Assembly (NCBI GenBank): GCA_964645705.1
Contig: CAZYAB010000006.1
Coordinates: 1 to 64,000 of the forward strand
DNA length: 64,000 bases
Origin: CAXGTL01 sp964645705
Lineage (GTDB): Archaea > Nanobdellota > Nanobdellia > Woesearchaeales > CAXGTL01
Direction of reading: 5' to 3'
The stretch's first letter is position 1, and the number at the start of each line of letters is the position of its first letter. A program made the position numbers and the translations under genes. Of this stretch, positions 1 through 8,519 are shown piece after piece. A model generated the notes under the pieces. The model saw only the letters and a program-made list of their open reading frames with translations, was not told where the DNA came from and searched no databases.

Positions 1-1178
1 TGATATAATACATCTGTAATTTCATTAATTTTTATATTGCTTATGTCAATTGTTTCATATTCTGATAAATCACCTATCTTGCTTTGCAATAATGCGTCGA
101 TTGCAATGTAATTATCAGTTGATTGTGCATTCTTTAAATTTGTTAGTTTGATTCTTAATTCATGTTGTGTATCTGCCAGATTTTTGATTGAAACCAAGTA
201 AGGCTTTATACTGTTTTCTGAGTAAAAGTCAACTAAGTAGCTTTTATCATCAATTGTAATGTTTGCAACTCCAAAATCATCTCTTTTTTCTGTTAACAGA
301 TAAACATTTCTACCTATGAATTCATATTCAAGGCTATCATTATGATAGTTAGATATAAGAGATACATTATTACTGTATTTATTATTTTCAGCTCTAAACC
401 AAAGTCCACCAAAGTCTAGGTCTTCTGCTTGGCTAAATATTACTAGGTTTTGTGGAATTGATTGTACTGGTTCTAGTATTGTTTCATTTATTTCTTGTGT
501 TTTATTTGTTTCTTCTTCTGGTGCTTCTTCAATTATCTTGAATATTGTTTCATCTTCAGTAGATTCAATCAAAATAACTTCATCAATTACAATATAATAA
601 TCAGTTGATAAATTATTTTTATTACCACTTACACTGATGATCATCTCATGATAACCTTCTGCCAGATTAAAATTATGTTCATGTCCATAAACACTTTCTT
701 CTGAATACAAATCTATTTCATAGTCTGTTCCATCAACATTTACATTCATGATACCAAAGTCATTTCTTTTTTGTGTAATAATTTTTACATTGCTTCCATT
801 AAAGTGATAAGCTGTTTTTGCACCTAATGTGTTTGTGAACAATGCTTCACTATCTAAATAATTGTTATCTGTTATTGTGTTCCATGCACCTGTTTGATTA
901 TGTATTTCTAATGTTGATGATCCTGTTATTTTATTTAATCCGAGTAATGTTGGGTCTTGAATCGCCATTAATGTTAATATAATTAATCCAATCAAACCTA
1001 AGCTTATCTCTATTACTTCCCTCTTCTTTTTAGTTATTGCTTTTTTGTTTTTTCTTGTTGTTTTTCTTTTTCTTATTGTTTTTTGTCTTTTTTGTTTTTT
1101 CTTTGTTCTTGGTTTTCTAACTAGTTTTCTCTTTTTCTTTGTTTTTCTCTTTTTTTGTTTTTTTGTTTTTGTTTTCAT
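1..1178 (-). CDS. Membrane-anchored surface protein with two CBM-like modules (C-terminus off window)
   Basis: Reading from ATG at 1178 the frame stays open to the window edge, so the C-terminus is missing. Residues 2-53 are almost all Lys/Arg/Thr, followed by one membrane segment (about 55-73) and an outside part rich in Asn, Ser and Thr. Two similar modules can be read (about 100-190 and 235-335), each with the order 'DFG..NV.VDG', 'DLYSEES' or 'DFYSENS', then 'STDYYIVID' or 'STDNYIAID'. That order resembles beta-sandwich carbohydrate-binding modules; this is a by-eye call. An acidic Pro/Glu linker separates the modules. The topology (basic cytoplasmic tail, single anchor, extracellular modules) matches the other surface proteins of this block. 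Function is unknown; sugar or envelope binding is inference. Confidence 0.75.
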   Translation of the reverse strand, partial: MKTKTKKQKKRKTKKKRKLVRKPRTKKKQKRQKTIRKRKTTRKNKKAITKKKREVIEISLGLIGLIILTLMAIQDPTLLGLNKITGSSTLEIHNQTGAWNTITDNNYLDSEALFTNTLGAKTAYHFNGSNVKIITQKRNDFGIMNVNVDGTDYEIDLYSEESVYGHEHNFNLAEGYHEMIISVSGNKNNLSTDYYIVIDEVILIESTEDETIFKIIEEAPEEETNKTQEINETILEPVQSIPQNLVIFSQAEDLDFGGLWFRAENNKYSNNVSLISNYHNDSLEYEFIGRNVYLLTEKRDDFGVANITIDDKSYLVDFYSENSIKPYLVSIKNLADTQHELRIKLTNLKNAQSTDNYIAIDALLQSKIGDLSEYETIDISNIKINEITDVLY

Positions 1179-1192
1179 GGTTTGTTTTATTT

Positions 1193-1238
1193 GCCCACAT
1201 GCTCCGCCCCCACCACCCGCCCTTGGCTCGGTAGGAGG
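1193..1238 (+). repeat. C-rich intergenic element, copy 1
   Basis: A block of C runs in very AT-rich surroundings, reading GCCCACATGCTCCGCCCCCA then CCACCCGCCC, followed by a hairpin CCT-tggctcggt-AGG. It ends 14 nt upstream of the minus-strand start codon at 1178, so the transcript of that gene would carry the G-rich version in its leader. It shares the core CCACCC(G/A)CCC plus 3' hairpin with six other copies in this window. Confidence 0.75.
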
Positions 1239-1252
1239 TTATTGGTGGAATG

Positions 1253-1756
1253 TTATGGTTTTAATTTGATCATGCTTGTTTTCTGCTTTTTTGTTTTTAT
1301 TCTATTAACAATCGAGTAAATTGTAGAACTTTTTCTACCAAGCAGGTTTGCGATTTGTTTTGGTTTTAGATTATGATTTTTGATAAGAAATTTGACAATG
1401 TTTTCAAGAAAACTAAATGATCTGTTTTGAAATATTGATATTGGTAAGAAGTATTTGCAATCTTTAACAATAATCTTGGTGTTTTTGCCTGTTTTTGCTT
1501 TGTTATATAATGTCCAAATTGTCCTTTGATCTCTGTTAATTGCATGCGCAATCTGTGCATATGAATAGTTCCTTTCATCTTTTAGGTATTTGACTAATGC
1601 TGTTGCTGGTGATATTTTAGTAGCAAAGATTGATAATGGAATAAGGTTCTTTTTCTTGTTTAGAAGCTCTTGAATCGTAATATTGCTCTTTTTTAGGTAT
1701 TCTTGTACTTTGTCAAGCAATATGTTTGGGTTTTTGTTGGATAAGATGTCAAGCAA
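1253..1756 (-). CDS. Small protein with two helix-turn-helix-like repeats
   Basis: About 167 residues, basic. The two halves look like repeats: each has 'P(L)SIF', then 'A(L)VKYLKDE' or 'NIVKFLIKN', followed by a helix-turn-helix-like stretch (YSYAQIAHAINRDQRTIW, then LKPKQIANLLGRKSSTIYSI). The second elements resemble sigma region 4 or resolvase-type HTH helices, so DNA binding is likely; the target is unknown. The start is uncertain: 1756 is a TTG with no clear ribosome binding site, the frame stays open to about 1850 without an ATG, and a TATA-like box lies at 1871-1882. An ATT preceded by GGTGA near 1822 is an unorthodox alternative. Confidence 0.65.
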   Translation of the reverse strand: MLDILSNKNPNILLDKVQEYLKKSNITIQELLNKKKNLIPLSIFATKISPATALVKYLKDERNYSYAQIAHAINRDQRTIWTLYNKAKTGKNTKIIVKDCKYFLPISIFQNRSFSFLENIVKFLIKNHNLKPKQIANLLGRKSSTIYSIVNRIKTKKQKTSMIKLKP

Positions 1757-1870
1757 CTTAGAATCATAGCTAGATAAATCACTATGTTGAGTACTATTTC
1801 TAAGGGTTTTTTGTACTGAAATGTTGTTTTCACCGAGATTTTGTTGTTTTATTTACTTACTATGTAATAA

Positions 1871-1882
1871 CTTATATATAAA
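1871..1882 (-). promoter_or_regulatory. TATA-like box in the 372-nt gap 1757-2128
   Basis: On the minus strand this reads TTTATATATAAG, a good archaeal TATA box, about 115 nt upstream of the assigned start of the HTH gene. Apart from this box and C-rich element copy 2 (1996-2052), the gap 1757-2128 shows only AT-rich sequence. Confidence 0.45.
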
Positions 1883-1995
1883 TGTTACTGTTATCTGTTA
1901 GTTATTACTTATCTTAGTGTTAAATTAAGAAATGGTTACTTAATATGTAATGATTAATTCTTAGAAATAGTTGTTATTTTGAGTATTTATTATGT

Positions 1996-2052
1996 CCCAC
2001 CATCCTTAGTATGATAAATTACCCCCGGCCACCCGCCCCTATCTAATAAGGG
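1996..2052 (+). repeat. C-rich intergenic element, copy 2 (with insertion)
   Basis: Starts TCCCACCATCC like copy 7, then has about 13 extra AT-rich bases before ACCCCCGGCCACCCGCCC and a terminal hairpin CCCT-atctaata-AGGG. It sits upstream of the minus-strand HTH gene and downstream of the next gene. The insertion between the two C blocks suggests that the spacing of the 5' part is flexible, while the CCACCCGCCC core and hairpin are kept. Confidence 0.7.
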
Positions 2053-2128
2053 ATATACAGTTTTCTAGAATTCTAAAACATACTATTATATTATAATAAT
2101 ACTATAGAAATATGAAAATATAAAGAAA

Positions 2129-2458
2129 TTACAAAGACTTAATCTTATTCTTTAACTTGTCTATTTGCTTCATCTTGTTCTGTAATCTCTTGATCTTGCT
2201 GAATATTGATCTTCTTTTTTGATTGATTATTTCTCTTTTTTCTACTAGTTTTAATATGGCTTGTTTTAGTTTTCTTTCTTTATTTTGTAGAATTGTAATT
2301 TTTGCTTTATTTGCATTAAGTTCTTTTTCAAATACCAATTTTCGCTTAGATAATAGTCTTATTTCTCTGTTTAGGTCTTTTATAGCTTCAGAAATATATT
2401 TTTCTTGTTTTTTTGCAGGCATTGCTGATTTTTTTTTTGACCTTTTCTTTCCGAACAT
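2129..2458 (-). CDS. Basic coiled-coil protein, unknown function
   Basis: 109 residues. The first 20 are Lys/Ser-rich, then from about 22 to the end a continuous heptad-like helix rich in Lys, Glu and Leu (for example DLNREIRLLSKRKLVFEKEL). There is no signal peptide and no membrane segment. The ATG at 2458 is preceded by AGGTG at normal spacing. It lies directly downstream of the large surface protein 2524-5052 on the same strand and is probably cotranscribed. Similar small coiled-coil proteins are encoded at 23175-24438. I recognise no family; a cytoplasmic scaffold for the surface proteins is speculation. Confidence 0.7.
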   Translation of the reverse strand: MFGKKRSKKKSAMPAKKQEKYISEAIKDLNREIRLLSKRKLVFEKELNANKAKITILQNKERKLKQAILKLVEKREIINQKRRSIFSKIKRLQNKMKQIDKLKNKIKSL

Positions 2459-2523
2459 TCTAATTGCACCTTTTTTTATTATTTTATGTGTTGCTTATTT
2501 ATAAGCTTTTTGTTTTTTTGTAT

Positions 2524-5052
2524 TTATTTATTTTTTAGCCTTTTATTAATCTCTCTGATCATATCATTTAGCTGTGCTTTACCTTTCCTATATGTCTTAT
2601 TCTCTATATACTTAAGCTTGTGTGCTCTTTCTATTGCTCTTAGTTTTATTACTAGTTTTTGTTTTTGTGATTTAAGCTTTGCTTTGTTCTTCTCTGTTTT
2701 TACTCTTTTTTGTTTCTTTTTCTTTTTTTGTTTTAATTTTCTTTTTTCTTGCTTTTGTTTTAATTCTTGTCTTTTTTGCCTTAATTTTGACTTTTCTCTT
2801 TTATCTCTTAATCTTCTTTTTTCTTTTAATTCTTTCTTATACTGTTTTTTGCTTTTCTTTGGTTTGTTGTGTTCATATTTTATAAATAGATATACTATTG
2901 TTGAAATCAATATTAGTATTGCTAGTAAATAAATTGTATTAATTATACTTATTTTTTCCATGATTGTAGGTGTGAATTGTTCTAAAGCAGCAGGTATTTC
3001 TAAGAATCTTGTTGAAACTTCAAATAATTCTGAAGCAGTTCCTACGTCACCATCATATCTTGCTTGTACAACTAATATATAATCATCATTAGCTAGGTTA
3101 TCTGGAATTCTGAATGTTCTGACAAATGATGCTTGTTCATCAACTGTTACTACTTCTTTTGATTGTGTTATTATTTTACCATCTTGATCTTTAATAAAAT
3201 AGAATATTTCTACGTCTGTTTCACCTATTCTTTGTAAATTGAATAATGTTAATTGTGCTGATAATTCTTGACCTGGCTTAACTCTTCTATTATCAGCAAC
3301 AATGTCTAGACTAATGTCAAACAAGATTCTTTTTGATTCAACTTCAACAATCGTTGGAATTTGTTTTGTAGTTCCGTCTGCTTTGATCTTTATCTTGCCA
3401 TTATAAACATCTGGTAATGTTGTTTCTGTTGTTATGAAGTTAAGTGTTAGTTCTTTTTGTTCACCTGGCTTTAATGTGAATAATTGTTCTTGCATTGACA
3501 ATACTTTACTAAGTTTTGATGGAATTGTGATAGTAAATTTAAGTATTGAGTTTCCAGTGTTTTCAATGTTTACTATTCTTGTCAATGATTGGCCTTGTCT
3601 TAGCATTAATTTTATTAGATTTTGATCAATTGTAAAGTATTTTTCAGCGAATTCAATTGCTCCTCCCCCTCCGCCAGCAGCACCAGTGTCTCCTGTGTCA
3701 GTATCTGGTGTAGGAGTTGGAGTAGGTGTTGGCGCACTATACCATGAAACACTAATATTATGAGCACTTCCTAATGAAGCATTTACTGAAACTATACTAG
3801 TGCCTGAATCATAAGACCATTCTGTTGATTCCATTTCTAAGCCATCAAATTTAATACTTATAGGTATACCTTTGTCTGACACATAGAAAACTACTGTTTG
3901 ATTATCATCACCATCTAAAGTTACGTCTAGTTGACTATTTGAAGTAGTATAATTAATGCTGCTTATGTTTGCGTCTTCTGGTGAAACAGCTAGTTTTTGG
4001 TCTGTTACTACTTTTATTTTTCTTGGTTTTTCAGATAGTGTTAGATTGAATTCAAATTGTGCATTTGTGTCTGTTTTTATAACAATTGTTTGTGTTGTGT
4101 TTATTAATTCACTGTTAGTTTCTTCTATTTCACATTCAAATACATTATCAGACGTTTTATTGAATAAATTGATCTGTGCTGTTAGAGGAGATACAAATAA
4201 GTATGTATCCTCAATTATTGCGAAGTCTCTTGTATAATCTTCTTTAACATATAAATCAACTGTATATTGTTTTGTTTCATTAGTAACAATTGTGATAGAT
4301 TGTTCTTGATTAGAATAATTTGCATCTGATTCTAATATTTTTGTTATTAATGAGTTTGCATCTTCATCTGCTGTAACATTCCTAATATTAGCAGTTGTTG
4401 GTGAAACAACAACATAGTCTTCTGTTGTAAATATTTCTCTTGTTTTGTTTGGTTCCATTGTTAGTGTTAATTCTATTGAATAATTTGTACCAGGAATGGT
4501 GATGTTTGTGTCAACTTGTCTTTGTTCATAAATTTCATTTATTTGTTCAATTTTTCTTGTTTCTCCTGTGTAATTCCATATAGAGAAATCTGTTTCATTA
4601 TATGTTACGTTTTCAGCTATTGGTACGATCGATGTTGTGAATGTTAATATTGTTAAAGCTGATTCTTCTTCTTGTGTATCAATGCATTTAAAATTATAAG
4701 TGTATTGTTGGTTTACAAGGTTTATTAGAGTATGATTATGATTTGTTGATTCTAAACTATTTTCCATTCTTATCATGTCTTCATAATCTGTTGCTGTCTG
4801 ACTATAACTACAATTACAATCTTCACTTGTTGTAAAACTTATTGTTATATTTCTTGTGTTGATATATTGAGAACCGTCTGGGTCGATGTTTGATATTGTG
4901 GGTGTTGTTCCTGAAATTGTTAAACTGACTTCTGCTTCTGTTGTTGATACTTTTCCTGTTAAATAATTGATTGTAACAGTTGTTTGTAATATTAAGCAAA
5001 CTACATAGATCACACTAAGAAAAATCACCACTTTTTGCCAGTTTACTTTCAT
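2524..5052 (-). CDS. Large membrane-anchored surface protein with Ig-like repeats
   Basis: 842 residues: N-terminal signal/anchor helix (about 9-30), then a long Asn/Thr-rich extracellular region with many N-glycosylation sequons and repeated units containing 'VSP..ANI' (near 190, 285 and 355), suggesting tandem Ig-like domains. A Thr-Pro repeat and a Gly-rich linker (about 445-465) separate these from a second part resembling NEW1/CARDB-type adhesion domains (about 470-700). A membrane helix near 715-737 is followed by a cytoplasmic tail of about 100 residues, nearly all Lys/Arg/Gln/Glu and predicted coiled coil. The architecture fits an S-layer-like or adhesive envelope protein. No catalytic motif is visible. 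Confidence 0.8.
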   Translation of the reverse strand: MKVNWQKVVIFLSVIYVVCLILQTTVTINYLTGKVSTTEAEVSLTISGTTPTISNIDPDGSQYINTRNITISFTTSEDCNCSYSQTATDYEDMIRMENSLESTNHNHTLINLVNQQYTYNFKCIDTQEEESALTILTFTTSIVPIAENVTYNETDFSIWNYTGETRKIEQINEIYEQRQVDTNITIPGTNYSIELTLTMEPNKTREIFTTEDYVVVSPTTANIRNVTADEDANSLITKILESDANYSNQEQSITIVTNETKQYTVDLYVKEDYTRDFAIIEDTYLFVSPLTAQINLFNKTSDNVFECEIEETNSELINTTQTIVIKTDTNAQFEFNLTLSEKPRKIKVVTDQKLAVSPEDANISSINYTTSNSQLDVTLDGDDNQTVVFYVSDKGIPISIKFDGLEMESTEWSYDSGTSIVSVNASLGSAHNISVSWYSAPTPTPTPTPDTDTGDTGAAGGGGGAIEFAEKYFTIDQNLIKLMLRQGQSLTRIVNIENTGNSILKFTITIPSKLSKVLSMQEQLFTLKPGEQKELTLNFITTETTLPDVYNGKIKIKADGTTKQIPTIVEVESKRILFDISLDIVADNRRVKPGQELSAQLTLFNLQRIGETDVEIFYFIKDQDGKIITQSKEVVTVDEQASFVRTFRIPDNLANDDYILVVQARYDGDVGTASELFEVSTRFLEIPAALEQFTPTIMEKISIINTIYLLAILILISTIVYLFIKYEHNKPKKSKKQYKKELKEKRRLRDKREKSKLRQKRQELKQKQEKRKLKQKKKKKQKRVKTEKNKAKLKSQKQKLVIKLRAIERAHKLKYIENKTYRKGKAQLNDMIREINKRLKNK

Positions 5053-5119
5053 ATTTATATATTAATAGAATTCATATATATATAGTTTTCGTTAAAAATA
5101 AAAGAAAAAGATAAAAAAA

Positions 5120-5950
5120 TCAAAGATATGTTTTATTATTTGTTGCTGTACAATTAAGATGTGTTTCAGTTGTTCCATCTACTGTATCACATGTTCTTCC
5201 ATATGCTGTAATTGTAAATTCTTTTGAACCTTGTGTTGCGTCTGATGGTACTGAAAAGTTAATACCTATATTTATTTGGTTGTTTGCTGATGATGAATTA
5301 AACCACTGGCATACTTGCACATTTTCATCTGTTCCTTTTACTGATGTCCAAGCAGAGTAATTGTCTGTGCTTCCACTTGTAAAGTTATAAAAATTAAAAA
5401 TTTGGCCTAAACCACCGCTATTATTTAAACATGTTCCATAACCTTCTCCTTGGAAAACTCTATACAAAATAACTCCATTACCTGCTCCTCCAAAAATACT
5501 AGATCCTCTATTACTAAATGATAAATTCAGTGTAACGTCTTCATTACCAAGATTTTCTATTACTAATGGTATTCCTGTTGTTGGAACTGAAAAACCACTG
5601 CAACTGTTTGATCCTAAGGATCCCAGGGTTTGTCCTGTTCCATCCCAGTCTACACTTAGATCACACCTAGTTGCACCTGATTGAACATAACCACTACCCC
5701 ATCCAATTGTTAAATTTGTAAAATTAATATATGTATATGATTGAATAGTTGCAGTAACATTCCCAACTGTTTGATTTGTTCCGGTCATTCCAGTAAACAA
5801 TATACCAGAATCATATATTGTTAGATTAGTTTCTCTTTGAACAGAAAATAAACCAATCACAGAAACAATTGTTGCAAGAACAACGAATGTTGCAAGCATT
5901 TTGTTAGTAACTTGAAAAGATTTTTTTTGTTTTCTTTTTTTCTTAGCCAA
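5120..5950 (-). CDS. Short-tailed surface protein, paralogue 1 of a three-member family
   Basis: About 276 residues: Lys-rich N-terminus (AKKKRKQKKSF), one membrane helix (about 18-38), then an exported domain with Asn-glycosylation sequons and paired cysteines (RCDLSVDWDG, DSCSGF-type). I place the start at TTG 5950 because the paralogues begin at the aligned ATG (ATGGCTAAGAAA) and the AGGTGA ribosome binding site sits just upstream; the GTG at 5959 lies inside that site. It is clearly related to the products of 6096-6923 and 7315-8142 but has diverged, especially in the middle ('GLGQIFNFYNFTSGSTDNYS'). Probably an abundant envelope or pilus-like subunit; no function is known. Confidence 0.8.
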   Translation of the reverse strand: MAKKKRKQKKSFQVTNKMLATFVVLATIVSVIGLFSVQRETNLTIYDSGILFTGMTGTNQTVGNVTATIQSYTYINFTNLTIGWGSGYVQSGATRCDLSVDWDGTGQTLGSLGSNSCSGFSVPTTGIPLVIENLGNEDVTLNLSFSNRGSSIFGGAGNGVILYRVFQGEGYGTCLNNSGGLGQIFNFYNFTSGSTDNYSAWTSVKGTDENVQVCQWFNSSSANNQINIGINFSVPSDATQGSKEFTITAYGRTCDTVDGTTETHLNCTATNNKTYL

Positions 5951-6095
5951 GTTTATCACCTATTTTTTACTTGATATGTATATTATTATTATTATTAATA
6001 AGTTTTTAGTATATAAAATTATCTATTTTTAATATAGAAAACAAGAATTGTCTAAATAGTTAAAAATAAAAGAAAAAGATAAAAAAAATAAAAAA

Positions 6096-6923
6096 TCAAA
6101 CATAAGTTTCATTATTTGTTGCTGTACAATTAAGATGTGTTTCAGTTGTTCCGTCTACAGCATCACATGTTCTTCCATATGCTGTTATTGTCAATGTTTT
6201 TGCACCTTGTGTTGAGTCTGATGGTACTGAAAAATTAACACCTATATTTATTTGGTTGTTTGCTGATGATGAGTTAAACCATTGACATACTTGTACATTG
6301 TCATTTGCAAAAGCTACTGTGTTCCATGTAGAGTAATTTATCTGAGCTGCAGGAGGCATTTCAAATGTAAACATAGTATCTGTACCACCAGTATTGTTTA
6401 AACAAGTTCCATAGCCTTCTCCTTGGAATACTCTGTAAAGTATTTGTCCATTACCTTCTCCTCCAAAAACATTAAATCCAGTGTCACTAAATGATAAGTT
6501 CAATGCAACGTCTTCATTACCTAGGTTTTCTATTACTAATGGTAAACCTGTTATTGGAAGTGAAAAACCACTACAACTGTCTGGTCCTGCAGATCCCAAG
6601 GTTTGTCCTGTTCCATCCCAGTCTACACTTAAATCACACCTAGTTGCACCTGATTGAACATAACCACTACCCCATCCAATAGATAGATTTGTAAAATTAA
6701 TATATGTATATGATTGAATTGTTGCAGTAACATTACCAATTGTCTCATTTGTTCCTGTCATTCCAGTAAACATTATCCCAGAATCATATATTGTTAGATT
6801 GGTTTCTCTTTGTACAGAAAATAAACCAATCACAGAAACAATAGTTGCCAGAACAACGAATGTTGCGAGCATTTTGTTAGAAATATCAAAAGATTTTTTT
6901 TGTTTTCTTTTTTTCTTAGCCAT
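6096..6923 (-). CDS. Short-tailed surface protein, paralogue 2 (duplicated copy A)
   Basis: 275 residues: basic N-terminus (MAKKKRKQKKSF), membrane helix at about 18-38, then an extracellular domain with 'TNLTIYDSGIMFTGMTGTN', several Asn-X-Thr sequons and conserved cysteines (C98, C117, C175, C212, C254 approximately). The ATG is preceded by AGGTGG. The protein is identical to the product of 7315-8142 and a diverged paralogue of 5120-5950. The mature domain may be a beta-rich pilin-like or S-layer-like unit, by inference from topology and copy number. It is preceded by a small secreted-tail protein gene in the same operon. Confidence 0.8.
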   Translation of the reverse strand: MAKKKRKQKKSFDISNKMLATFVVLATIVSVIGLFSVQRETNLTIYDSGIMFTGMTGTNETIGNVTATIQSYTYINFTNLSIGWGSGYVQSGATRCDLSVDWDGTGQTLGSAGPDSCSGFSLPITGLPLVIENLGNEDVALNLSFSDTGFNVFGGEGNGQILYRVFQGEGYGTCLNNTGGTDTMFTFEMPPAAQINYSTWNTVAFANDNVQVCQWFNSSSANNQINIGVNFSVPSDSTQGAKTLTITAYGRTCDAVDGTTETHLNCTATNNETYV

Positions 6924-6945
6924 TTTTCCACCTTTTTTTTATTTA

Positions 6946-7176
6946 TTATTCTTTTTCTCCTTCAGGAGGTTCTATTATTGTTAATCCAACTGTTGCTGTT
7001 TGTTCAGGCGCAGGGATTATATTTACACCTACTTGTCCTTGTTGAGCAACTGTTTGATATCTTTGCACTCTTACAATTGGTTGTTTATTAAGCACCATCA
7101 TTGTGCTGAATACAGAAAGCAAGATTGCACAAAATAGAATAATAGCAACTGTTTGTTTAGATATATCCTTTTTCAC
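6946..7176 (-). CDS. Small single-pass membrane protein (duplicated copy A)
   Basis: About 76 residues: Lys-rich start, one membrane helix ('TVAIILFCAILLSVFSTMMV'), then a short Gln/Pro/Val-rich exterior tail ending 'IIEPPEGEKE'. GTG 7176 is chosen because AGGTGAT sits 4-5 nt upstream; the GTG at 7185 overlaps that site. Its stop is 22 nt before the start of the surface protein gene 6096-6923, so the two are cotranscribed. It is identical to 8165-8395. It may assist export or assembly of the neighbouring surface protein (inference from pairing only). Confidence 0.7.
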   Translation of the reverse strand: MKKDISKQTVAIILFCAILLSVFSTMMVLNKQPIVRVQRYQTVAQQGQVGVNIIPAPEQTATVGLTIIEPPEGEKE

Positions 7177-7314
7177 AATTATCACCTATTTTTTATATAT
7201 ATTATTATTATTATTTATATCCTTTTAATATATAAAGTTTTCTACTTTTTATATAGAAAATATGAATTGTCTAAATAGTTAAAAATAAAAGAAAAAGATA
7301 AAAAAAATAAAAAA

Positions 7315-8142
7315 TCAAACATAAGTTTCATTATTTGTTGCTGTACAATTAAGATGTGTTTCAGTTGTTCCGTCTACAGCATCACATGTTCTTCCATATG
7401 CTGTTATTGTCAATGTTTTTGCACCTTGTGTTGAGTCTGATGGTACTGAAAAATTAACACCTATATTTATTTGGTTGTTTGCTGATGATGAGTTAAACCA
7501 TTGACATACTTGTACATTGTCATTTGCAAAAGCTACTGTGTTCCATGTAGAGTAATTTATCTGAGCTGCAGGAGGCATTTCAAATGTAAACATAGTATCT
7601 GTACCACCAGTATTGTTTAAACAAGTTCCATAGCCTTCTCCTTGGAATACTCTGTAAAGTATTTGTCCATTACCTTCTCCTCCAAAAACATTAAATCCAG
7701 TGTCACTAAATGATAAGTTCAATGCAACGTCTTCATTACCTAGGTTTTCTATTACTAATGGTAAACCTGTTATTGGAAGTGAAAAACCACTACAACTGTC
7801 TGGTCCTGCAGATCCCAAGGTTTGTCCTGTTCCATCCCAGTCTACACTTAAATCACACCTAGTTGCACCTGATTGAACATAACCACTACCCCATCCAATA
7901 GATAGATTTGTAAAATTAATATATGTATATGATTGAATTGTTGCAGTAACATTACCAATTGTCTCATTTGTTCCTGTCATTCCAGTAAACATTATCCCAG
8001 AATCATATATTGTTAGATTGGTTTCTCTTTGTACAGAAAATAAACCAATCACAGAAACAATAGTTGCCAGAACAACGAATGTTGCGAGCATTTTGTTAGA
8101 AATATCAAAAGATTTTTTTTGTTTTCTTTTTTTCTTAGCCAT
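7315..8142 (-). CDS. Short-tailed surface protein, paralogue 3 (duplicated copy B)
   Basis: Same 275-residue protein as 6096-6923: basic N-terminus, one membrane helix, exported Cys- and Asn-rich domain. It lies inside duplication copy B and forms a two-gene unit with 8165-8395. Keeping two identical copies next to a diverged third would fit gene dosage of an abundant surface subunit, or provide a recombination reservoir. Confidence 0.8.
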   Translation of the reverse strand: MAKKKRKQKKSFDISNKMLATFVVLATIVSVIGLFSVQRETNLTIYDSGIMFTGMTGTNETIGNVTATIQSYTYINFTNLSIGWGSGYVQSGATRCDLSVDWDGTGQTLGSAGPDSCSGFSLPITGLPLVIENLGNEDVALNLSFSDTGFNVFGGEGNGQILYRVFQGEGYGTCLNNTGGTDTMFTFEMPPAAQINYSTWNTVAFANDNVQVCQWFNSSSANNQINIGVNFSVPSDSTQGAKTLTITAYGRTCDAVDGTTETHLNCTATNNETYV

Positions 8143-8164
8143 TTTTCCACCTTTTTTTTATTTA

Positions 8165-8395
8165 TTATTCTTTTTCTCCTTCAGGAGGTTCTATTATTGT
8201 TAATCCAACTGTTGCTGTTTGTTCAGGCGCAGGGATTATATTTACACCTACTTGTCCTTGTTGAGCAACTGTTTGATATCTTTGCACTCTTACAATTGGT
8301 TGTTTATTAAGCACCATCATTGTGCTGAATACAGAAAGCAAGATTGCACAAAATAGAATAATAGCAACTGTTTGTTTAGATATATCCTTTTTCAC
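8165..8395 (-). CDS. Small single-pass membrane protein (duplicated copy B)
   Basis: Identical to the product of 6946-7176: one membrane helix and a Gln/Pro-rich tail. GTG 8395 is chosen for the same reason, an AGGTGAT box directly upstream. It begins the duplicated two-gene unit. Confidence 0.7.
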   Translation of the reverse strand: MKKDISKQTVAIILFCAILLSVFSTMMVLNKQPIVRVQRYQTVAQQGQVGVNIIPAPEQTATVGLTIIEPPEGEKE

Positions 8396-8519
8396 AATTA
8401 TCACCTATTTTTTATATATATTATTATTATTATATAATTAATATATAAATGTTTCTTTAATTATTATTATTATTATTTAAATATATCTACTTTCAATATT
8501 CTCAAAATAGAATAATAGT

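Larger units (their letters stand above)
6045..7214. repeat. Perfect tandem duplication, copy A (1,170 bp)
   Basis: This segment recurs at 7264-8433 with an offset of exactly 1,219 bp; every position I compared was identical, including synonymous sites and the AT-rich flanks. Similarity stops at both ends within a few bases. It contains two complete genes (6096-6923 and 6946-7176) and their ribosome binding sites. Confidence 0.9.
7264..8433. repeat. Perfect tandem duplication, copy B (1,170 bp)
   Basis: Direct repeat of 6045-7214, separated from it by a 49 bp spacer that is similar but not identical to the sequence 5' of copy A (both contain an ATATAGAAAA stretch). Sequence identity suggests either a very recent duplication, gene conversion, or an assembly artefact. 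Confidence 0.9.

Noticed and set aside
1045..1269. Open frames rich in Phe/Leu on the plus strand opposite Lys-rich genes (also near 2486-2932, 7000-7091 and 61187-61478)
   Set aside because: They are antisense shadows of Lys/Glu-rich coding sequence; AAA/GAA codons read backwards as Phe/Leu. No ribosome binding site or domain.
3660..3750. Thr-Pro and Gly repeat as a frameshift-prone or phase-variable tract
   Set aside because: The codons of the Thr-Pro run vary (no pure nucleotide repeat), so slippage is unlikely; it reads as a simple linker.
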